From: a virus
Virus record (IMG/VR): IMGVR_UViG_3300032073_005220
Coordinates: 1-64,000 of that record
Reading direction: 5' to 3' (one strand)
Length of the DNA stretch: 64,000 nt
The notes below the pieces were generated by a model, which was not told the origin of the DNA, did no database searches, and worked only from the letters and a program-made list of their open reading frames with translations. Below, one piece after another: positions 32,955 to 41,108 of this stretch (position 1 is the first letter of the stretch; every line of letters starts with the position of its first letter). The position numbers and the translations under genes were made by a program.

Positions 32955-33510
32955 AGAAATATTATTATCGAACATAGTAGAACATAAAAATATCGCAATA
33001 GTCGGTAATGCATTGTCTTTATTTAATAAAAATTATGGGCCTGAAATAGATAGTTGCAATATTGTATGTAGAATTAATGCAGGAGGTCTCATAATAGACA
33101 CAAAACAACAAGGAAGCAAAACTGATATATGGGCATATAATACTTTTGGGCTAATTACTGATAGTGTTTATTATAAAGGAGATATATTCTTTATACATCT
33201 GTGGAGGTCTCGAAGACAAACAAAAGAAAGTAAAATATTCACCGATTATTTTTATAGTATACATATGTTAGATCTTTTAATTAATAAACTAAACAGCAAT
33301 AATCCTAGTAGCGGATTAATGTTGATTGATCTTCTTTGTTATTTTAAACCTAAGTCTATTAAATTATTTGGTTTTGATTGGAATGAAACGCCGACATACT
33401 ATCATGACAATAACAAGCGGTGTCATAAGTATCCTCATAATTTTGAATTAGAAAGACGGTTTATACAAAACAATTACATTGCAAAAAACTTAGTAACAGT
33501 AATGGAGTAG
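32947..33510 (+). CDS. GT29-like (sialyltransferase-like) protein
   Basis: The 187-residue protein starts IAIVGNALSLF, then IDSCNIVCRINAGG and GSKTDIWAYN, resembling the L sialyl motif. Near residue 140 NPSSGLMLIDLL and IKLFGFDWNETPTYYHD resemble the S motif region. GT29 proteins use CMP-sugars, which fits the NeuA-like gene at 50897. The length is short but complete for phage versions. It overlaps the GT25 gene by 8 bases. Confidence 0.65.
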   Translation: MNKEILLSNIVEHKNIAIVGNALSLFNKNYGPEIDSCNIVCRINAGGLIIDTKQQGSKTDIWAYNTFGLITDSVYYKGDIFFIHLWRSRRQTKESKIFTDYFYSIHMLDLLINKLNSNNPSSGLMLIDLLCYFKPKSIKLFGFDWNETPTYYHDNNKRCHKYPHNFELERRFIQNNYIAKNLVTVME

Positions 33511-33513
33511 ATT

Positions 33514-33834
33514 ATGAATTTATTATCTATATTTAGAAAAGAAGTAAGATATGCCGTCAGATCGCCGGGATGGTCTGCACTACGAAAGAAACATATAGAA
33601 AAACAACCATGTTGTCAGGCATGTGGGTCTTGTAAAAGACCGGAAGTGCATCATATTGTGCCGGTTCATCTAGACCCATCAAAAGAGCTAGACCCTGATA
33701 ATCTTATAACTTTATGCGATAAATACTGTCATTTCCTTTTCGGCCATTTAATGAATTATAAAAGCTGGAATACTAATGTTATAGAAGATTCTAAGGTGTA
33801 TTATAATAAGGTTAAAAATAAACCCTTCAAATAA
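33514..33834 (+). CDS. HNH endonuclease
   Basis: The 106-residue protein has the HNH layout: CCQACGSC zinc pair near residue 34, VHHIVPVHLD, then DNLITLCDKYCHFLFGHL. The family nicks or cuts DNA. Free-standing HNH genes in phages are often homing endonucleases or packaging-associated; no nearby terminase supports the latter. It is inserted among glycan genes, as expected of a mobile endonuclease. Confidence 0.82.
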   Translation: MNLLSIFRKEVRYAVRSPGWSALRKKHIEKQPCCQACGSCKRPEVHHIVPVHLDPSKELDPDNLITLCDKYCHFLFGHLMNYKSWNTNVIEDSKVYYNKVKNKPFK

Positions 33835-33853
33835 TAATGAAAGGGGTATTGAG

Positions 33854-34636
33854 ATGAAATACCTTATTGTAGCAATACTATTGCTTTTGCCTATTCAGGC
33901 TTATTGCGGAACTATTGACCCTACCGTTTCTGACGCTAAATATTTAGAGTACGGAGAGAAATATGAGTGTGTTTTACCCATATTAGGAGTCATGAATAAT
34001 GATTTAAATGCGCAGTTTAGGGGGTCTTGCGTAGTCATAGATGAATATCACATACTAACTGCTGCTCATGTTGTACACAATTCCATAACTCAGCATGTAA
34101 TATATAAAAATGAAGCATATCCTTGCTCAATCGTAGCTGTTCACGGAGATTATAAGTCCGGTGTTATGGGCAAAAACGATATTGCTATAGCTAGATTGCA
34201 AAGACCAATAAAATTAGACTTTTATCCCGAATTGTATAAAGACAGAGACGAAGTTGATAAAGTCTGCGGCCTTTCTGGGTTCGGTCATCACGGAGATTTT
34301 AATAGTGGATGGATTATGAGTACTTTTGATAATCAAAGAAGGGCTGGATCGAATATTATTGACGGAGTAAGCAAGAATGTATTACAGTACTCTGTACACT
34401 CAGGAGATAAAACAGAATTAGAGTTTTTAATATGTCCGGGAGATAGCGGAGGAGGTTTATTTATAGATAAAAAATTAGCAGGTATACACTCTTATGTTTC
34501 TGCCACTGATGGTAAGGGAGATTCTGATTATGGAGATATTGGTTGTAGCACAAGAGTAAGTGATTATGTAGAGTGGATAGAAAAAGTTAAAACAGTGCTT
34601 AGTGAAGCTATAAAAGCAGCCAAAGCAGCACAATGA
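33854..34636 (+). CDS. exported trypsin-like serine protease (S1 family)
   Basis: The 260-residue protein has a signal peptide (YLIVAILLLLPIQAYC). The chymotrypsin-fold triad is clear: His in ILTAAHVVH near residue 75, Asp in NDIAIARLQRP near residue 115 and Ser in CPGDSGGGLF near residue 200, with GIHSYVS after it. All three catalytic residues are present, so it should be active outside the cytoplasm. Phage-encoded secreted S1 proteases are unusual. It has its own AAGGGG site. Confidence 0.86.
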   Translation: MKYLIVAILLLLPIQAYCGTIDPTVSDAKYLEYGEKYECVLPILGVMNNDLNAQFRGSCVVIDEYHILTAAHVVHNSITQHVIYKNEAYPCSIVAVHGDYKSGVMGKNDIAIARLQRPIKLDFYPELYKDRDEVDKVCGLSGFGHHGDFNSGWIMSTFDNQRRAGSNIIDGVSKNVLQYSVHSGDKTELEFLICPGDSGGGLFIDKKLAGIHSYVSATDGKGDSDYGDIGCSTRVSDYVEWIEKVKTVLSEAIKAAKAAQ

Positions 34637-34637
34637 T

Positions 34638-35237
34638 TTACGAAATTCTTTCCATCAGACCATAACACTGTATAAATTTACATCTATTCATATAGATTTG
34701 ACGAAGCATATACAATTTTTCCCATTGAGAGTTGTGAAACTTAGTGGATATCTTAGAATTGAATCCAACTAATATTATCTCGTCACGATAATTTTTAATA
34801 TCCATAAAGTATTCGTATGCTATCATTCCAGTACTTATGTTTTTACCAGATGGATAACCTATCTTATTTCTTATGCTTGTTTTATTTGAATCTAGAATTC
34901 CTAGCTTATCATCATCAAAACGATATTTGTCTATTTCTCTTTGATAAAATCTTTTTGAAATTTCAGACATATAAGAAGGATGTGTATGGAAATATATCTT
35001 TTTAAATAATTCTTGATCCTGTTTTAATTGCTTTATATTTGCGTATGCTTCTTTACCGTGTTTTCTCTCTGCTGTTTTCCTGGATATACAGATTTTATTA
35101 TCATAGTCAAGCACTTCTTGGAACCTCAGAGGCCATAGATAATTAAATAAAACTAGTAAGTTTTCTCCGTCTAATTCTAATTTATCAATAGACTGTTGTG
35201 TAATGTCTGTGTTATTAGCTATAATGTAATATTTCAT
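34638..35237 (-). CDS. sialyltransferase-like (GT29/42-type) protein
   Basis: The 199-residue protein has YYIIANNTD at the N-terminus, an acidic helix-rich middle, and YPSGKNISTGMIAYEYFMDI near residue 130 followed by IILVGFNS. The S-x-x-x-ISTGMIA...VGF pattern resembles the second conserved block of sialyltransferase-like glycosyltransferases. The start was chosen at the ATG overlapping the upstream stop (ATGA). It is the last gene of a three-gene minus-strand operon. Confidence 0.5.
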   Translation of the reverse strand: MKYYIIANNTDITQQSIDKLELDGENLLVLFNYLWPLRFQEVLDYDNKICISRKTAERKHGKEAYANIKQLKQDQELFKKIYFHTHPSYMSEISKRFYQREIDKYRFDDDKLGILDSNKTSIRNKIGYPSGKNISTGMIAYEYFMDIKNYRDEIILVGFNSKISTKFHNSQWEKLYMLRQIYMNRCKFIQCYGLMERIS

Positions 35238-35845
35238 GAATGACACGCCCAATTAGTTTCGTGAGGCTTAGGTTTTCCGTGATAACATATAACACTGGCT
35301 TCTTTTGGCTCTTTGTTTTTACAGTGCAGCTTAAAAGAAACCACAGAATTTGCTTTGAGTTTTTGAAAGAGTAAAAGTACAGGACTAAGAATAGGAGCTA
35401 TAAAATCCTGATCTCCTCTAAAATTTTCCATCCAATGCGAAGGATCTTTGATCCATTTATTCCAAACAATTCCTCTATATTTTTCTGGAAGCCACATAAC
35501 ACCAGACCCTATATCTGTGTGAAACGGAGCAATCATAATCGGAAAAGGATTATTAAAACACATGTCGTATATATCTTGTAAGTTATTACAAATAACTGTG
35601 TCTAAATCAAAATACAAAATATCTCCTTTGATGTCCGGCCTAAATAATTCCATTTTAGACCACCATCCAGGCCAGTTATATTTTAATGGCGTAGTAGTGT
35701 CTGGGTTATTGGATAAGCAAACGAAATTAATTTCTATATTATCTGGTGTGTGTTTTTCTATACCTGCTTGTAATCTTTTTATATATTCTATGTTGTATAC
35801 ATTGCTGGGTTCTTTTAATACGAAATAAATAATTATGTTCTTCAT
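35234..35845 (-). CDS. GT-A fold glycosyltransferase-like protein
   Basis: The 203-residue protein has IIIYFVLKEPSNVYN at the start and the metal-binding GDILYFDLDTVICNN near residue 85, a DxD motif. WLPEKYRGIVWNKWI and GDQDFI follow, in the pattern of family 8-like nucleotide-sugar transferases. The first ATG consistent with the upstream gene (35845) gives an ATGA overlap. Confidence 0.65.
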   Translation of the reverse strand: MKNIIIYFVLKEPSNVYNIEYIKRLQAGIEKHTPDNIEINFVCLSNNPDTTTPLKYNWPGWWSKMELFRPDIKGDILYFDLDTVICNNLQDIYDMCFNNPFPIMIAPFHTDIGSGVMWLPEKYRGIVWNKWIKDPSHWMENFRGDQDFIAPILSPVLLLFQKLKANSVVSFKLHCKNKEPKEASVICYHGKPKPHETNWACHS

Positions 35846-36192
35846 GTGTCTATACTTTTCCCGCAGCTCTCTCTGATAATATCTTCCCCGTCTAATTCTA
35901 CAAAATACATTTCTAAAGCCAATGTATCTTCTAAAGCAGAAAACCTGTGTAGTAATCCTGGAGTTACACAAGTACTCTGTCCATCAGTTATTATAGTTTG
36001 ATCAACTAGGTCATAATCCTTCTGCCAAACTTCTATTTTAAGCTTTCCTTTTTCTACATAAAATACATTGTGCTTATGCAGGTGATAATGTTTTGAGCAC
36101 ATATAGCCTTTATTCACTTCTATACGATGCACAGCAACATTATTTTTATCAAACAGACATTCTGTATTACCCCAAATTTTTCCTTGTATCAT
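35842..36192 (-). CDS. cupin-domain protein
   Basis: The 116-residue protein is a single cupin barrel: CSKHYHLHKHNVFYVEKGKL holds the first histidine/glutamate motif and PGLLHRFSALED the second. Small cupins in sugar clusters often act as nucleotide-sugar isomerases/epimerases or as binding proteins. It is the first gene of the minus-strand operon, divergent from the subtilase gene across a 61-base gap. Confidence 0.72.
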   Translation of the reverse strand: MIQGKIWGNTECLFDKNNVAVHRIEVNKGYMCSKHYHLHKHNVFYVEKGKLKIEVWQKDYDLVDQTIITDGQSTCVTPGLLHRFSALEDTLALEMYFVELDGEDIIRESCGKSIDT

Positions 36193-36253
36193 ATTGTCAA
36201 CCTTTAGTGTATACTAATTATAACTACATTATAATGACCAAAGGAGATAACTA
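36193..36253. promoter_or_regulatory. divergent promoter region
   Basis: This 61-base gap separates a minus-strand cupin operon and the plus-strand subtilase gene. It holds TTGTCA (36194-36199), TATACT (36210-36215) and TATAAT (36230-36235) on the + strand, with AT-rich sequence readable both ways, but no pair has ideal spacing. AAGGAGA before the subtilase ATG is a good ribosome-binding site. Confidence 0.4.
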
Positions 36254-37177
36254 ATGTTTTTTAGCCGCAAAGATTCTTTTCTTTTTCCTTATGTAAAAGA
36301 AGACATATATTCAAATTTCGCAAATCGTCAAGAAGTTCCTTGGTCAATAGGACAATATAATATACCCCGTTTATGGGGCAAATATACCGGAAGAAATGTA
36401 GTAGTTGCTGTCATTGATAGTGGTTGTCAGCTAGATCATCCAGATTTAAAGGAGAACTACATAGAAGGCTATAATACCATAAATAAGAATAAAGATCCTA
36501 TGGACGAAAATGGTCACGGTACTCATGTCGCTGGTACAATAGCAGCTATGAATAATCATCAGGGGGTTGTTGGAGTAGCGCCTGATACAAAAATTATGCC
36601 TATTAAAGTATTTGATAAAAGCGGCTCAGGATCAACAGCTAACGTGGCTAGTGCTGTAGAGTGGGCTGGTAAAAATGGAGCAGATATTATTTGTATGTCT
36701 TTAGGGTCAAAACATGGTAGTAGACATTTAGAAAAAGCAATTACGGGAGCATTAAACAGAGGCGCTGTGTGTTTCTGTGCTGCTGGTAATTCTGGAGAAA
36801 AAACTGACATACTTTATCCAGCCAAATTTGAGTTAACCGTTAGCACAGGAGCTATAGATATAAATCAAAATAGAACACTATTTAGTTGTAGTGGAGAAGA
36901 GTTAGACTTTTTAGCGCCCGGAGCAGATATATTAAGTACTATGATGAATGGTCGTTACGCTGTTATGAGTGGTACTAGCATGGCAAACCCATACGTGGTT
37001 GGGTGTGCGGCATTACTTTGTGAGTGGGCTAAGAAGCACAGAATTAAATTAACAACAGCCGATGATTATATTGGGCATCTCAAAAAGTATACTACGTCTT
37101 TAAAAAATGCAAAGTATAAAAATAATAAATCTTATGAGGGTAATGGAATATTAGACCCAAGAAAATTTAATTTTTAG
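36254..37177 (+). CDS. subtilisin-like serine protease
   Basis: The 307-residue protein has the full S8 triad: Asp in VIDSGCQLDHPDLK near residue 55, His in NGHGTHVAGTIAAM near residue 92, and Ser in SGTSMANPYVVGCAALL near residue 243, plus the oxyanion Asn in CAAGNSGE. No signal peptide or prodomain is evident: the protein starts MFFSRKDSFLFPYV. It may act inside the cell or in the virion, for example on phage proteins or as an effector. Confidence 0.88.
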   Translation: MFFSRKDSFLFPYVKEDIYSNFANRQEVPWSIGQYNIPRLWGKYTGRNVVVAVIDSGCQLDHPDLKENYIEGYNTINKNKDPMDENGHGTHVAGTIAAMNNHQGVVGVAPDTKIMPIKVFDKSGSGSTANVASAVEWAGKNGADIICMSLGSKHGSRHLEKAITGALNRGAVCFCAAGNSGEKTDILYPAKFELTVSTGAIDINQNRTLFSCSGEELDFLAPGADILSTMMNGRYAVMSGTSMANPYVVGCAALLCEWAKKHRIKLTTADDYIGHLKKYTTSLKNAKYKNNKSYEGNGILDPRKFNF

Positions 37178-37481
37178 TTTTCTCTTGATTTTTATAGTAA
37201 GAAAAATATGGTGTTTGTTGAGGGTCAACACCCAACCACTGTAATACCATAACGGCTATTCGTCGTTCTTTCTGTATTTCTCGATACTCAGATCTATCAG
37301 CGTCATAAACATCATTGTATATTGTCTGATGCTGATATTGTACTTGATTATGAGTAGTCAAGCGACTTCCGTTGTTAGCGAAGTTCATGAATCTGCCCAT
37401 ACTATTACCAACCATTTGTTGAGCAAAAACATTACTCGAACAACAAATTACAAAAACTGTTAATAAAATTTTTCTAAACAT
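37167..37481 (-). CDS. small exported protein
   Basis: The 104-residue protein has a signal peptide (FRKILLTVFVICCSSNVFAQQ). The mature part is Gln/Asn/Tyr-rich (MVGNSMGRFMNFANNGSRL, HNQVQYQHQTIY), ending in RIAVMVLQWLGVDPQQTPYF. No domain is recognised. It converges with the subtilase gene, overlapping its end by 11 bases. Confidence 0.5.
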   Translation of the reverse strand: MFRKILLTVFVICCSSNVFAQQMVGNSMGRFMNFANNGSRLTTHNQVQYQHQTIYNDVYDADRSEYREIQKERRIAVMVLQWLGVDPQQTPYFSYYKNQEKTKN

Positions 37482-37549
37482 AGCCAATCTTTCTTTTGAA
37501 GTATATAACTATTTATAGTAACCTACCTCTGTGATTCGAGCAAGGTCGT

Positions 37550-38500
37550 TTATGCTTGGAAATTATTCTTAAAAAGTTTGTAAAAACATTTCTCATTTTC
37601 ATCTATGTCGTAGTAAGCAGGATCTCCTTTTATATCATGCCACCACTGAGAGAAGTAGAACTTATTGTATAAATGTGGATGTTTTAAAGCCACACACGAA
37701 AGCAATTCTTCTTCTAGAGTAACAACATCATTATCTAGACATATCTGTAGTCCTTCATCGAAATCTTTATGTACAGAGTTTATAGAATTAGGATCTCCTC
37801 CAAATAAACCTCCTACTATATAATCTATATGTTTATGTCCTAGAGGTGCTATTAACTCTTTAATTCTAGGTCTTATAGGCATTTCTTCTTTTATTATTGT
37901 TAGAAATTTTTCTTTATAATTAGATAGAAACTTACCCATGTTAGGAGTAAAAATACTAGATTTATTTTCTGGATAATACAACTCAGGTCTGTTCTCTTGT
38001 TTGCTGAATTTTTCTCTGCCTCCAAATTTTTCAGGGAAAATACCGTGGTGAAATAACCCACCGTCTATCCAAAAAAAACTATTAGAGTTGTAAGTGTTAG
38101 TATTAACCGCTTCGTTTAACCAGTAAAGCTTAGATAGACACAGAGTATGATTTCTGTCATTATATGTGTAAGGAATATCTGATTTTAATCTATCTTCAAA
38201 AAACCATCCAGAATTTCTTTTTATCTCTAATATTCTAGAGCCATATTGAAAATCATTAAGATTTTGTATTATAATCTTATAATCGCCAGATCGGTGTTTC
38301 CTCATAAACTTATCTAATTTGCCAAAGACTTTTTCGTGCGTATATATAATAATAGGTAAATCTAATTTTAATATATTTAAGAAAGGAGGTGAATAAAAAT
38401 CAAAACACCACCCTCTCCCTCCTATAATTTCATCGTAGCTGTGGTGGTATAATGCTGTAACTAAAGTAGCTTTACTTTCTGTTGTTTTTACAGTATCCAT
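37550..38500 (-). CDS. HtrL/YibB-like glycosyltransferase
   Basis: The 316-residue protein has the HtrL/YibB pattern: ATLVTALYHHSYDE at the start, PIIIYTHEKVF, the FFWIDGGLFH acidic site near residue 143, and IVGGLFGGDPNSINSVHKDF near residue 230. Members are putative surface-sugar transferases. It resembles the N-terminal domain of the larger protein at 41108. The minus-strand run of genes from 42736 probably reads through to it. Confidence 0.62.
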   Translation of the reverse strand: MDTVKTTESKATLVTALYHHSYDEIIGGRGWCFDFYSPPFLNILKLDLPIIIYTHEKVFGKLDKFMRKHRSGDYKIIIQNLNDFQYGSRILEIKRNSGWFFEDRLKSDIPYTYNDRNHTLCLSKLYWLNEAVNTNTYNSNSFFWIDGGLFHHGIFPEKFGGREKFSKQENRPELYYPENKSSIFTPNMGKFLSNYKEKFLTIIKEEMPIRPRIKELIAPLGHKHIDYIVGGLFGGDPNSINSVHKDFDEGLQICLDNDVVTLEEELLSCVALKHPHLYNKFYFSQWWHDIKGDPAYYDIDENEKCFYKLFKNNFQA

Positions 38501-39191
38501 AATTCATTAACCTTACAGGTAGACTCTGATTAATATATAAACGCCAATTGTATGTCATAAGATAATGATTATCTATAACTTGTCCACGATTGATTGTTGA
38601 AGGATCAGCAATTTGAGTTACAATAGGAAGATTTCCGCAAAAACAATTAAAATTTGGATAGATATAATCATTAAAAAATGCATCTATAGCATTCATCATT
38701 CCGTCATTATTCCACTTATTAAAAACTAAGGGCCATTTTAAAACTTCTTGAAGAATAGATTTTTTATATATTACAGCACTGACTCCATATATTTTTGTGT
38801 GTTTTTCTTGTTTAGGCGGTAAGTCTCTTAGACTAATTAAACAATCTTCTCTATCCATCTTTAATGGCCTGTGTATACTAGGAGCTAAATGAAACATGTC
38901 CCATTCAACATTATCTAAAGCCTTTAAGCAATCTTGTAAATGTTGTTTTGCGTGAGGCATAAAAAATATATCATCTTCACATACAAGTAAATAATCCAAA
39001 TCTTTTTCTATTCCTAATAATGCAACAGCCATATGACTTTTGGCACAGCCTATGTAACCACCTGTGTCAATTCCTGGAAATCTAATATAGTCCCATTTCA
39101 TATATTCAAATTCTTTTACTATATGATTCCATCTGTCTGGTCTATTGTCTAGATTGATAATAAATTTATTAATGTTGTTAATATCAATCAT
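38472..39191 (-). CDS. GT25-like glycosyltransferase
   Basis: The 239-residue protein begins NKFIINLDNRPDRWNHIVKE, then GGYIGCAKSHMAVALLG and LLVCEDDIFF near residue 67, matching the family 25 layout (N-terminal I-N-L-D-x-R, S-H, EDD). It is more distant from the copies at 31576 and 32265 than they are from each other. The ATG at 39191 lies just after the upstream stop. Confidence 0.75.
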   Translation of the reverse strand: MIDINNINKFIINLDNRPDRWNHIVKEFEYMKWDYIRFPGIDTGGYIGCAKSHMAVALLGIEKDLDYLLVCEDDIFFMPHAKQHLQDCLKALDNVEWDMFHLAPSIHRPLKMDREDCLISLRDLPPKQEKHTKIYGVSAVIYKKSILQEVLKWPLVFNKWNNDGMMNAIDAFFNDYIYPNFNCFCGNLPIVTQIADPSTINRGQVIDNHYLMTYNWRLYINQSLPVRLMNYGYCKNNRK

Positions 39192-39192
39192 T

Positions 39193-40464
39193 TTAAAGCA
39201 ATCCTGTAATCGGAGCAGCCCAGCCTTGAGATTCACTATGGGCCCATACTATCCAACTGTTTGGTTTAATCTCCGTCTGGAACTCCCTCCATACTTTACA
39301 GTAACCGTCAGGATCTGTTTTCATTCTATGAATTTCGTCTTTGTTGGCATCTTGCCTGTATATGTCGTTGCCTTTTTCGTCTTTGAAAGCCACACACCAA
39401 AAATCGTAATCTTGCAAAGGAACCTGCTCGAAAGAGATGTCAATACAGTGTCTGAATATGGATAAAAGACAACCATAAAACTCTTCGTCTGATACGTCAT
39501 TATTTATATTGGGAGCTACTTTATCTTTGGTCTGAGGACTTATAGCTCTTTTCTTGAAACACAACCCAGCGTATTTTTCATACTCTAAAAGAGTTCTCTC
39601 TGTACCAAATCCATACTCTAAAAAATCTTCATCCTGTTTTTCTCCGTCCATGCCAAAAAGTTTTCTGTTTCTTAGATGAGACCTGTCGTTTGTTACATGC
39701 CAATTATAATGATCATCCCAATGTTTGGTTCTTCCTTTTCTTGTATATTCATGCCAACATATAACTTGGTTGGGATGAAATAAATCGTATCCATGAGTAA
39801 AAGCTCTAGCGGCAATACTAATTTCTTCTCCGTGAAAATACATATTGGGGTCATGTCTAACTTCTTTAGCAAAGGAACCTAAAGAAAAAGCAAAATGAGC
39901 ACTATAAAATCTAGCTGGCAAAGGCTTACTAGAATCGTCATAGGAATCAAATGTGGCAGGAAGGAAGAACACAGCGCCTTCCGGAATAAATCTATCAAAA
40001 TTCATTTTCCAAGGTAGGTTAACCCTGCTTCCTGGATCGTTATCTGGATCAAAACTAGGTATATAAGCTGTTATCAAAGGTTTTTTATATCCATCTTTCT
40101 GCAAGCCTTTAAGCATATCTTTCAGCTTGGTGTCCCAATCCTTAACAAATCTATGATGACTATCTAGTTGTAAAGTATAATCTTCATTATCATACAAAGA
40201 CTGAACCGCATTTCTTGCCCAGCACACCCCTTTGGCTTTTTTGTAGTCAATCTCTATAATCTTAACTCTTTTGTCATCTTTATATTCGTCTAAATTATCC
40301 CATTCGTCATCGACACATCTTTGCCAAGCGATACCGACATTAATATCCTCTGGATGGTCAGCATTAGCAAACATATCTCTGAGTGTCGGCAATAGTTGGG
40401 GGTCTCTATAAGAAGCTATCTGTATAAATATTTTTTCTGGTTTATTTTTATTGGCATTGCTCAT
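39193..40464 (-). CDS. GlcNAc-transferase-like glycosyltransferase (GT60-like)
   Basis: The 423-residue protein matches the pattern of Skp1-type GlcNAc transferases: KIFIQIASYRDPQLLPTLRDM at the start, WARNAVQSLYDNEDYTLQLD then SHHRFVKDWD (a D-x-H acidic site) near residue 100, and FHGEEISIAARAFTHGYDLF near residue 205. These enzymes normally glycosylate hydroxyproline in eukaryotes. The window also has two 2OG-Fe(II) oxygenases, so hydroxylated acceptors are worth considering. Confidence 0.72.
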   Translation of the reverse strand: MSNANKNKPEKIFIQIASYRDPQLLPTLRDMFANADHPEDINVGIAWQRCVDDEWDNLDEYKDDKRVKIIEIDYKKAKGVCWARNAVQSLYDNEDYTLQLDSHHRFVKDWDTKLKDMLKGLQKDGYKKPLITAYIPSFDPDNDPGSRVNLPWKMNFDRFIPEGAVFFLPATFDSYDDSSKPLPARFYSAHFAFSLGSFAKEVRHDPNMYFHGEEISIAARAFTHGYDLFHPNQVICWHEYTRKGRTKHWDDHYNWHVTNDRSHLRNRKLFGMDGEKQDEDFLEYGFGTERTLLEYEKYAGLCFKKRAISPQTKDKVAPNINNDVSDEEFYGCLLSIFRHCIDISFEQVPLQDYDFWCVAFKDEKGNDIYRQDANKDEIHRMKTDPDGYCKVWREFQTEIKPNSWIVWAHSESQGWAAPITGLL

Positions 40465-40499
40465 GATTACTATGTCCTGTATATCCTTTTAAATTTAGG

Positions 40500-41108
40500 T
40501 TATAGCTCTATAATAGCTCTATTAGAATAATTAGCTAGAAAATCTTTGTCTTCTTCTGTGATGTCTAAAGTGTAGATAGGTACGTATGAATTTGCCCTCT
40601 TCTTTTTTATATAAATACCATAATCGTATCTTAAACAATATAGGTCAAAATCTCTATATAGACTTAAGAATTTTTCATTATTGAGATCAGATTGTATATG
40701 AATCTCATATTGATTGCCAAATTGAGCATCTTGTTCAGCATTAAAAGGTACTCCTACAATAATATCTTCACAACTGTTGTTAAATTTATCTAAAGTATTT
40801 ATAGCATCAACATAAGATATATGCTCTATTACATCTCCAAAAATTGCTAATTGATATTTTGTTAAATCTATATCTAATGAAATAACATTTTTGTTAAAAA
40901 TATTTCTATACTTATCTTTTAAATTAAACTTAGATATATATTTTTCAAATACTTCTACGGCATCTATGTTTCTGTATCCTAATGGATACAACGTATCGTA
41001 ATAAGTACCAGCACCAGCACCAATATCAATGATATTAGATTCAGTATTAATATATTTACAAATATATTCTATTGTTTGTTCTTTAAATATTGATGTGCTA
41101 GTAGGCAT
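40500..41108 (-). CDS. SAM-dependent methyltransferase
   Basis: The 202-residue protein has the class I methyltransferase start NIIDIGAGAGTYYDTLYPLG near residue 36, then IDAVEVFEKY and QLAIFGDVIEHISYVDAI near residue 88, the pattern of family 11/23 methyltransferases. It shares its start base with the stop of the next gene upstream. A sugar O-methylation role fits its location in the glycan island. Confidence 0.72.
   Translation of the reverse strand: MPTSTSIFKEQTIEYICKYINTESNIIDIGAGAGTYYDTLYPLGYRNIDAVEVFEKYISKFNLKDKYRNIFNKNVISLDIDLTKYQLAIFGDVIEHISYVDAINTLDKFNNSCEDIIVGVPFNAEQDAQFGNQYEIHIQSDLNNEKFLSLYRDFDLYCLRYDYGIYIKKKRANSYVPIYTLDITEEDKDFLANYSNRAIIEL

Noticed and set aside
37500-37560. Possible tRNA T-arm-like sequence (GATTCGAGC)
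   Set aside because: No acceptor or anticodon stem can be built around it on either strand.
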